Source: an uncultured Bacilli bacterium (lineage in GTDB: Bacteria; Bacillota_I; Bacilli_A; RFN20; CAG-826). Taken from it: 6,697 nt of DNA. Position 1 is the first letter of the stretch. Each line of letters starts with the position of its first letter. This document shows positions 1-5,645 of the stretch, piece after piece. A program made the translations under genes and the position numbers. The stretch lies in assembly GCA_944342125.1 (NCBI GenBank), contig CALVMF010000060.1, positions 1 to 6,697 on the forward strand. Reading direction: 5' to 3'. The notes beneath the pieces are model-generated. The model did not search any database. It was not told the origin of the DNA and saw only the letters and a list, made by a program, of their open reading frames with translations.

Positions 1-2222
1 ACACTTAAGATGATGTTATTTTTTAGATAATCTTCTTTAAATTTACATTTAGAGCGTATTTCATCTATTTTTTCTTCAACATCTTCCTTTTTAACACCAA
101 CGAGTTCATCGGTAGCGTGTTCTCCATCATAAATCTTTGTTTTAAGATTATCTCTAACTTCGTGATCTTCTTCTGCTTTACTATCAACTTCTTCACTTTC
201 TTTAAAGTTTCTAACAAGCTCAAAAGTTTCTTCAGGAATTAAAGAAAGCTTTTCATGATTTGTTTCTTTATTTTCTTCGTATTGCTTAATTGAATTAACG
301 ATACGAGCTTTAACGATTCGAGGCATATCAACTTTTGGAGCTTCAGGATGAAGTAACCAAGTTGCTGCATAATGTGTATCGCTTACCTTAAAGAAAGGTG
401 GTTCGTGTTTAAAATCAATTTCTAAAGCGTATTTACTTCTAATAGCAAAGGCATCACCTTTAGGAGGGAAGCGCATATCTGGTGGTGTTCCAGGTATAGC
501 ATCAAGTTTTTCTTTAGAATCAACATCAGGGATTGAAGATAGTAAAGCCCAGGTATAAGGATGCTTTGGATTATAGAAAATCTCATAAGCTGTGCCGTAT
601 TCTACAATTTTACCTGCATACATTACCGCTACTCTATCCGCCATATTAGCGACAACACCTAAATCGTGAGTAATAAAGATACAAGAAAGATTTCTTTCTT
701 TTTTAAGTTTATTGATTAGTTCAAGGATTTGAGCTTGAATTGTAACATCAAGCGCTGTAGTAGGTTCATCGCAAATTAAGATATCTGGATTAGCTGTTAA
801 AGCGATAGCGATAACAATTCTTTGTCTCATACCACCTGAAAATTCAAATGGATATTGTCTAAATCTTTTTTCAGGAAGAGGAATACCAACTTCCTTCATG
901 ACTTCAAGAGCCATTTTCTTAGCTTCTTTTTTGCTAACTTTAGTTAAGTTGATGTAATCTTCTTTTACTTTAGCGATTTTATCTTCTAACTCAAAAGTTT
1001 TAAATAAGGCTTTATCAAGCGTTTCACTACCAGTAGACGTAATCTTTTCTTTTTGCTTACCAAGTTTAGAAATATTAATTTCTTCTTGTTGCTTTTTAAA
1101 GAAAGAAAATCTCTTCTTCTTAGGTTTACGCTCGTTAAGAAGTTCTTGATAAGCTTCTTTACTTGATTTAGAAGCGTATTTAAGCTCTTTTGCTAATTCG
1201 CTTTTAGCTGCTTCAAGTTTAGCTTCTAAAGAAGCGATCTCTTTATTAGTTTTTTCTTTTAAATCTTTTGCGTAAATCTTATTTTCAACTTTAGCGTCTT
1301 TTTTTCTATTAGCTAAAGCGAGTTTATATAAAGGTTTAAGCTCTTTAAATTCATTAATGATTTTTTCTTTTAATGAAGTTAAAAATTCTTTTCTTAAATT
1401 TAAAAGCGTAGTTAAATCTTCGCTTTTAAATTTTTCGTTATACTCATTAAAGAAAGCGATTTTTTCTTCGTTTATTTTAATGAGTTTTTCATTAATTTCT
1501 TTTTCTAAATAGCGATCGTTAAATTCACTTTTTGCTTTTAATGAATCAAGTTCGTTATTTAAATCTTGAACATTTTTCCCTAAATCTTTTTTAAAAAGGA
1601 AGCAAAAGTCAACTATTTTTTCTTTTTCATCTTCTAAAGCGTTAAGTGTCTCTTCGCTAGCTTTACTTTTAACTTTAGCGTTTAAAGTAGCTAGATAGCC
1701 TTCTACTTTAGAAAGTTCATTATCGATTAAATGAATTTCATATTCTTTATTAGCTTCGGCATTTCGATAAGCGACAAGCTCTTTAGAAATTAAATCGTTG
1801 TAATGTCTTTTTAAAATATTTTTATTAATTAAAGTGGCTTCAGTGATTTGTTTTCCAACTCGACAAATTGGGTTTAATGAACTTAAAGGATCTTGGAAGA
1901 TCATTCCAATTTTATGACCTCTAATTCGATGGAATTCTTCTTCAGAAACTCTAACTAAATCTTCACCTTCATAAAGGATTTGTCCGCTTTCTACGATGGC
2001 GTTATTTGCTAAAATACCCATAATGGTTTTACTAGTAACGGATTTTCCACTACCAGATTCACCAACTATACAAAGCGTTTCACCTTTATAAAGATCAAAA
2101 GATACTCCTCTAACAGCATAAACCATGCCTGAATCAGAAGAGAAATTGATTCTTAAGTTTTTAACTTCAAGTACTTTAGGAGCGCTTGAATAATCGATTG
2201 CGTTATTTACTTTATTTTCCAT
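1..2222 (-). CDS. oppD: OppD/AmiE-type oligopeptide ABC transporter ATPase with large coiled-coil insertion (3' end outside window)
   Basis: This is the nucleotide-binding subunit that would power peptide import with OppB, OppC and a second ATPase. The frame is open from ATG 2222 to the left edge, giving at least 740 residues against about 320-360 in ordinary OppD. Seen by translation: Walker A GESGSGKS at residues 54-61, Q-loop FQDPLSSLNP at 109-118, signature FSGGMRQR at 461-468, Walker B ILICDEPTTALD at 481-492 and H-loop ITHD at 517-520. An OppD-type C-terminal region (IPGTPPD...KGDAFAIRS...THYAATWLL) spans 576-624. Residues about 133-428 are an inserted Lys/Glu-rich predicted coiled coil. 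From about 635 an acidic tail continues past the edge. The four cysteines typical of OppD/DppD C-terminal regions are replaced by D590, S596, D603 and T621, as I recall for streptococcal AmiE. It starts 2 nt after the oppC stop, so it is translated from the same mRNA. The ATPase call is firm; OppD rather than OppF rests on gene order and the C-terminal region. Confidence 0.95.
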   Translation of the reverse strand, partial: MENKVNNAIDYSSAPKVLEVKNLRINFSSDSGMVYAVRGVSFDLYKGETLCIVGESGSGKSVTSKTIMGILANNAIVESGQILYEGEDLVRVSEEEFHRIRGHKIGMIFQDPLSSLNPICRVGKQITEATLINKNILKRHYNDLISKELVAYRNAEANKEYEIHLIDNELSKVEGYLATLNAKVKSKASEETLNALEDEKEKIVDFCFLFKKDLGKNVQDLNNELDSLKAKSEFNDRYLEKEINEKLIKINEEKIAFFNEYNEKFKSEDLTTLLNLRKEFLTSLKEKIINEFKELKPLYKLALANRKKDAKVENKIYAKDLKEKTNKEIASLEAKLEAAKSELAKELKYASKSSKEAYQELLNERKPKKKRFSFFKKQQEEINISKLGKQKEKITSTGSETLDKALFKTFELEDKIAKVKEDYINLTKVSKKEAKKMALEVMKEVGIPLPEKRFRQYPFEFSGGMRQRIVIAIALTANPDILICDEPTTALDVTIQAQILELINKLKKERNLSCIFITHDLGVVANMADRVAVMYAGKIVEYGTAYEIFYNPKHPYTWALLSSIPDVDSKEKLDAIPGTPPDMRFPPKGDAFAIRSKYALEIDFKHEPPFFKVSDTHYAATWLLHPEAPKVDMPRIVKARIVNSIKQYEENKETNHEKLSLIPEETFELVRNFKESEEVDSKAEEDHEVRDNLKTKIYDGEHATDELVGVKKEDVEEKIDEIRSKCKFKEDYLKNNIILS
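939..1826 (-). other. Coiled-coil insertion within the OppD ATPase (residues about 133-428)
   Basis: The insertion lies inside the helical subdomain of the ATPase. Ordinary OppD sequence runs to about ITEATLI (126-132) and resumes near VSKKEAKKMALEVMKEVGI (429-447), just before the signature motif. The roughly 295 intervening residues are dominated by Lys, Glu, Leu, Ala and Asn with few prolines or glycines, as expected for long helices. There are heptad-like stretches such as IASLEAKLEAAKSELAKEL. A basic-aromatic patch, RKPKKKRFSFFKK, sits at 365-377. The reading frame stays intact across the insertion and the motifs on both sides are good, so it is not a frameshift artefact or a decayed gene. 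Its function is unknown. The coiled-coil call is judged from composition, not computed. Confidence 0.8.
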
Positions 2223-2224
2223 TA

Positions 2225-4483
2225 TTAATCACTCCCTTTTAAAGATGGGTTGAAAGCATCTCTCAATCCATTACCAAACAAGTTAAAGCTAATCATAATA
2301 AGCGCCATAATTGCACTTGGGAATAAAATAAGATAGGAATAAGTATTTAAGTAAGTTTGATTATCGCTTAAAACAACACCAAGCGATTGCATATCTTGGA
2401 AGCCAAGGCCTAAATAAGAGATCGTTGCTTCGGTAAAGATAACGCTAGGAATCATTAAAACTGCGCTAGTAATAATTGTTCCCATCGCATTTGGTAAGAT
2501 GTGTTTAAAAATAAGTCTAAAGTTAGAAGCCCCAAGCGTTCTACTAGCCAGAGTATATTCTCTATCTCTAAATCTATAGAATTGGGTTCTTGTTAAGCTT
2601 GCAGTACCTATCCAACCAGTTAAGCACATGGCAAGCATAAATGTGCCAAAGTTACTTCCTAAATTAAGGATACAAAGCGTCATGATAACGATCCAAGGAA
2701 TGCCACTTAAAAGGTCACAAAATCTTTGAAGAGCGATATCAATATTTCCACCAAAATACCCGCAAATTGCGCCATATATTAAGCCAAACGTGAAACATAT
2801 AGCAAAAATCATGATACCTAAACCAAGGGAAGTTAATAAACCTGTAAAGACTCTTTTTAACATGTCATAGCCATAGTTATCAGTTCCAAAAAGGAATGAA
2901 GGCATCTCTTCATAGCCTAACTCTTTATAGCCACTAACCATACAATCGAAGCTATAAGTGTAAATTCCATCATAATTTGTTCTATTAACTCCAACAATTT
3001 CTAAAATTGGAAGTTTAGTTTCACTTAAATCGGTAAAATAAGTTTCAAATGTTGGTTGAATAGCTTCACTAATTACTTGATCTTGACCATAATTGAGTAA
3101 AGTTATGTTGTACCATTCATTAAAAACATCATCGGTTAAAATTTCAGGTTTTAGCCATCCATTTTCAACATAATTTTTTATATCGCTTGTTCCGACGGTC
3201 TTTTCTTTTTCGCCATATGGGACAGCATAAGTATCAAAAGTAAAATCACAAACGTAGCTTACGCCTCGATATAAATTTTTAATACCATTTGATGACCAAT
3301 ATCCATCATCGCTACTTTTTAAAAGTAAATTAGCGTTAGCATCAGTCCATGAAATATCGTCTAACTTTAAAGCACCATCAAAAACTTGAATGCTTTGAAT
3401 ACCAAGCGAACTATTAGTGTTAACAAGTGGTTTTAAGCCAACGTTAATTTGAATGTTAGAGATACTTCCTTTAGTTAAATCTAAACTTTCATCAGCATTG
3501 ATTAAAGAAAAAATATCATTAGCTTTAAAAGTTAAAATGTTGTTGTCATTTCCAAGTAAATCAGTAAAAACACCAGCTTCTAAAGATGAATGATCATCAT
3601 AACTTAAAAGGTCGTAAGTATAGGTTGTAACGCCTTCCTCAACTGTCTCTTCTCCTTCTTCATCAGGATTTTCTGGGTCAAGGGGTGTTTCGCCTTCTGT
3701 TTCACCTTCTCTGACTTCTTCTTCAGGTAAAGGTGTTTCTTCTTCGCTAGGAGTTTCTTCATCATCTTCAACTGAATTAAGTTTATATTCATAAGAAACA
3801 TAGACGCTATAATCAGCAGGATTATAGTTAGGAATTTCATCAGCTAAAAAGACGATTTCTAAGTTATAAGTGTTATTTAAGTTATATTCATAGTTAGGTG
3901 AAGAAAGAGAAACTACGTTTCTTAAAGCGGCTTCTTCATCTTCCGTGAATATAAAGTGATTGTTAATTAAGTTCAAGAATCCGCCACTTGCAGCTGCGGT
4001 TTGATTTGATACATAACCAACACGGGCTTCAGAAACATCTAAGACACTTCTTCTAGGATAGGAGTTTTCCATTGGATATCCATAGACTTTTCCATCTTCT
4101 CTAGTTTCTAAAGTTGCAGGATCAATTGGAACATCAGTCATTCTTTTTGTCCCATCCCACCATCCAGTTCCAGTTGGGAAAAGTTTTGGTTCAAGGAAGA
4201 TTTCTTCTGGATGCTGATTTTCAATATCGTAAGGATCAGCAAAAGGAATAATAATGCTTCCTAAAAGTAAGATGCCTAAAATAATAGCTCCCGCAACTGA
4301 AGATTTATTTTTGCAGAATCTTTTAAAAGCATCTTTAAGGAAGGTTGTAGGCTTGGTTAAAAATTTAGTATCGTGAATCTTCTTATCTTTTTGAGCAAAG
4401 TTAAAAGAGTTTTCGTAAATATGAATGCGATGCTCAACATCACTGCTATCAGTGTAGATATATTCTCTCTTATCGTTAGGCAT
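2225..4483 (-). CDS. oppC: OppC-type oligopeptide ABC transporter permease with giant extracellular domain
   Basis: This is the second membrane subunit of the peptide importer. From ATG 4483 it has 752 residues; ordinary OppC has about 300. A cytoplasmic N-terminus leads into TM1 (about 63-81). An extracellular domain follows (about 82-527), then the family motif FGTDNYGYD (532-540) and five further membrane helices near 547-575, 595-610, 615-629, 671-693 and 716-737. The EAA coupling loop (EYTLASRTLGASNFRLIFKH, 642-661) contacts an ATPase subunit. The end, LFGNGLRDAFNPSLKG, is typical of OppC. The frame could extend to ATG 4525, but that start has no ribosome site and overlaps oppB by 50 nt. 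ATG 4483 has GGGAG 9 nt upstream and an 8-nt overlap (ATGCCTAA) that suggests translational coupling to oppB. The ectodomain contains a low-complexity acidic linker and only two cysteines (412 and 514). Permease identity is firm; the ectodomain's role is unknown. Confidence 0.95.
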   Translation of the reverse strand: MPNDKREYIYTDSSDVEHRIHIYENSFNFAQKDKKIHDTKFLTKPTTFLKDAFKRFCKNKSSVAGAIILGILLLGSIIIPFADPYDIENQHPEEIFLEPKLFPTGTGWWDGTKRMTDVPIDPATLETREDGKVYGYPMENSYPRRSVLDVSEARVGYVSNQTAAASGGFLNLINNHFIFTEDEEAALRNVVSLSSPNYEYNLNNTYNLEIVFLADEIPNYNPADYSVYVSYEYKLNSVEDDEETPSEEETPLPEEEVREGETEGETPLDPENPDEEGEETVEEGVTTYTYDLLSYDDHSSLEAGVFTDLLGNDNNILTFKANDIFSLINADESLDLTKGSISNIQINVGLKPLVNTNSSLGIQSIQVFDGALKLDDISWTDANANLLLKSSDDGYWSSNGIKNLYRGVSYVCDFTFDTYAVPYGEKEKTVGTSDIKNYVENGWLKPEILTDDVFNEWYNITLLNYGQDQVISEAIQPTFETYFTDLSETKLPILEIVGVNRTNYDGIYTYSFDCMVSGYKELGYEEMPSFLFGTDNYGYDMLKRVFTGLLTSLGLGIMIFAICFTFGLIYGAICGYFGGNIDIALQRFCDLLSGIPWIVIMTLCILNLGSNFGTFMLAMCLTGWIGTASLTRTQFYRFRDREYTLASRTLGASNFRLIFKHILPNAMGTIITSAVLMIPSVIFTEATISYLGLGFQDMQSLGVVLSDNQTYLNTYSYLILFPSAIMALIMISFNLFGNGLRDAFNPSLKGSD
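2232..2236 (-). promoter_or_regulatory. oppD ribosome binding site
   Basis: On the minus strand GGGAG, within AAGGGAGTGA, lies 9 nt before ATG 2222 and inside the last codons of oppC. It closely matches the anti-Shine-Dalgarno complement and fixes the oppD start. The oppC site has the same core and spacing. Confidence 0.8.
2903..4240 (-). other. Extracellular domain of OppC between TM1 and TM2 (residues about 82-527)
   Basis: Ordinary OppC proteins have a loop of only some 40-60 residues here, ending in the FGTD motif. This one has about 445. It reads as three parts: a segment after TM1 (about 82-190); a beta-strand-rich part (about 195-375) with alternating hydrophobic strands such as YNLEIVFLA, YSVYVSYEYKL and ISNIQINVGL, split by the acidic linker; and a membrane-proximal part (about 376-527) with strands such as LPILEIVGV and GIYTYSFDCMV. 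I recognise no named domain with certainty. A galactose-binding-like or Ig-like beta-sandwich is a guess from strand pattern. Confidence 0.7.
3632..3772 (-). other. Acidic Glu/Pro/Thr/Gly low-complexity linker in the OppC ectodomain
   Basis: It encodes residues about 238-284 of OppC, starting SVEDDEETPSEEETP and ending GEETVEEGV. The stretch has no net hydrophobic content, is strongly negative and contains imperfect short EETP/GETEGETP-like units. It separates two beta-strand segments (YVSYEYKL before, TTYTYDLL after), so it probably forms a disordered surface loop. The plus strand is correspondingly rich in ttcttc/ttctcc triplets, a composition prone to length change by slippage. Confidence 0.75.
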
Positions 4484-5534
4484 TGTTCTTGGCTCCCATT
4501 CTAATACGTGGATCGATAAAGCCATATGAAATATCTAAAAATACACTGGCAACCAAGCTAATCAGCGTAAAGATAGCCATATCGACCATTAAGACGTTAT
4601 AATCTTCCGAATTGATGGAGTTAACAAATAAACTACCAATTCCTGGAATGTTATATAAATTTTCTAGAATCATAGATCCGCTTAAAATACCAATAAATTC
4701 CGCTAAAATCGAAGGAACAATTGGAACCATTGCGTTTCTTAAAGCGTGACGAGTAATACATTGACTCTTTGTTAAGCCTTTTGTTCTTGCGAGAAGAAGA
4801 TAATCGCTACTCATAACTTCGCAAAGTTCAGCTCTTGTAAAACGGGTATAGCCACAAATCGAGCCAAAGCAAAGCGCTAAAACAGGGATAACGTAACCTA
4901 AAGCTTTTGCTGCTCCAGTACTTGTTGCATCAGGCCATTGGAAAGGCAAAACGCCTAAATCATAAGCAAACCATCTGATTAACAAAGAAATGATAATAAA
5001 ACTTGGAACAGAAATGAAAATCATAACAAGCGTGGAGATGATATGATCTGTAAGCTTGTTTTTCTTTAAAGCTGCCCAAATTCCTAAAGCAATTCCAACA
5101 GGGACACTAATAATAACCGAGATAATATTTATACTGATTGAGACTGGTAATCTTGATCCAATAATATCGATTGCACTAGCGTTAACTTGGATTGAGGTTG
5201 ATGTACCCCAGTTCCATTCAGTAAAAATATTATAAAGCCAACTTCCGTATTGCTCTAAAATTGGTCTTTGATAATAGTATTCTTGTAAACCACCGCCTTG
5301 AATTAATTCTTTTCCTTCAGTAGTCCATAATAATTTTCCATATCCATCCATCTCTTGAGTGAAATGAATAACAAATCCTTGTTGCTCTTGATCTTGGAAA
5401 TAACGCCAAGCATCAACTGGGAAACCAACAGGAATTTTAAATGGAAGTAAGCGCATTAACATAAATGTAGCACTAAGGATTATGAAGGCTGTAATTAACG
5501 CAAGGACTAATCTTTTAACAACGTATTTTCCCAT
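4476..5534 (-). CDS. oppB: OppB-type oligopeptide ABC transporter permease
   Basis: This is the first membrane subunit of the peptide importer and pairs with OppC to form the translocation path. The 352-residue length is slightly above the usual 305-340. TM1 (about 9-30) follows a short basic N-terminus, MGKYVVKRLV, typical of OppB. An extracellular loop of about 90 residues (31-120) ends in NWGTSTS, the counterpart of the family's LGxS motif. Five more helices lie near 131-156, 167-190, 211-229, 274-292 and 316-338. The EAA coupling loop (SDYLLLARTKGLTKSQCITRHALRN, split here as SDYLLLARTKGL 243-254 and TRHALRNAMVP 261-271) is intact. LENLYNIPGIGSLF (290-303) and DISYGFIDPRIR (334-345) are family hallmarks. 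It follows oppA by 111 nt and overlaps oppC by 8 nt. Unlike its neighbours it carries no large insertion. Confidence 0.96.
   Translation of the reverse strand: MGKYVVKRLVLALITAFIILSATFMLMRLLPFKIPVGFPVDAWRYFQDQEQQGFVIHFTQEMDGYGKLLWTTEGKELIQGGGLQEYYYQRPILEQYGSWLYNIFTEWNWGTSTSIQVNASAIDIIGSRLPVSISINIISVIISVPVGIALGIWAALKKNKLTDHIISTLVMIFISVPSFIIISLLIRWFAYDLGVLPFQWPDATSTGAAKALGYVIPVLALCFGSICGYTRFTRAELCEVMSSDYLLLARTKGLTKSQCITRHALRNAMVPIVPSILAEFIGILSGSMILENLYNIPGIGSLFVNSINSEDYNVLMVDMAIFTLISLVASVFLDISYGFIDPRIRMGAKNNA
4493..4497 (-). promoter_or_regulatory. oppC ribosome binding site
   Basis: On the minus strand GGGAG lies 9 nt before ATG 4483, inside the last codons of oppB. The alternative upstream ATG at 4525 is preceded only by an AT-rich run without such a site. 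This decides the start of oppC. Confidence 0.75.
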
Positions 5535-5542
5535 CCTTAAAA

Positions 5543-5547
5543 CCTCT
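5543..5547 (-). promoter_or_regulatory. oppB ribosome binding site
   Basis: On the minus strand AGAGG lies 8 nt before ATG 5534. An additional AAGG directly abuts the ATG but is too close to act. Confidence 0.65.
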
Positions 5548-5555
5548 ATTTAATA

Positions 5556-5584
5556 ATTTTATCAAAAGAATTTCTTTATATAAA
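5556..5584 (-). promoter_or_regulatory. Possible weak promoter for oppBCD
   Basis: On the minus strand TGATAAAAT (5556-5564) is an extended -10 element with five of six matches to TATAAT. A poor -35 candidate, TTTATA (5579-5584), lies 17 nt upstream. It sits downstream of the oppA hairpin, where a secondary promoter would make sense, but such AT-rich sequence gives chance matches easily. Confidence 0.3.
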
Positions 5585-5594
5585 TAAAGAAATT
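5569..5594 (-). repeat. 11-bp perfect AT-rich inverted repeat after the oppA hairpin
   Basis: The arms AATTTCTTTAT (5569-5579) and ATAAAGAAATT (5584-5594) are perfect complements around a 4-nt loop. The right arm shares 5 nt (5590-5594) with the 3' arm and start of the U-rich tail of the terminator-like hairpin, so in RNA the two structures compete at that boundary. It could be a second processing or stability hairpin, or an operator at the DNA level. Confidence 0.55.
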
Positions 5595-5620
5595 GGCGCT
5601 ATTTGGTGTAGCGCCAATTT
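5590..5620 (-). terminator. Terminator or attenuator hairpin between oppA and oppB
   Basis: The arms 5590-5600 and 5610-5620 form an 11-bp perfect stem with a GGCGCT/AGCGCC core and a 9-nt loop. In the oppA mRNA the stem is followed by the U-rich tail UUUCUUUAUUUAU. It starts about 25 nt after the oppA stop codon. In opp/ami operons a leaky terminator at this place commonly makes the binding protein more abundant than the permease, and this structure fits that role. The interrupted U-tract suggests partial rather than complete termination. Confidence 0.7.
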
Positions 5621-5645
5621 TAATAAATTGCTGACCTTTAATTAT

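Noticed and set aside
939..1826. A separate SMC-like or phage gene inserted into oppD
   Set aside because: The frame runs unbroken from the oppD start through the insertion to the signature motif, with no internal stop, repeats or mobile-element ends, so it is a domain of one protein.
1..2222. oppD as a pseudogene because of its abnormal length
   Set aside because: All catalytic motifs are intact on both sides of the insertion and there are no frameshifts or stops.
3604..3840. A 78-codon minus-strand frame with a hydrophobic start and a Lys-rich remainder
   Set aside because: It lies inside oppC in another frame, exactly over the acidic linker. Its Lys-rich character is the shifted reading of Glu codons, and it has no ribosome binding site of its own that I can see.
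4484..4525. A 14-residue N-terminal extension of oppC starting at ATG 4525
   Set aside because: There is no Shine-Dalgarno upstream, it overlaps oppB by 50 nt, and its sequence is an off-frame reading of the oppB 3' end. ATG 4483 has GGGAG at 9 nt.
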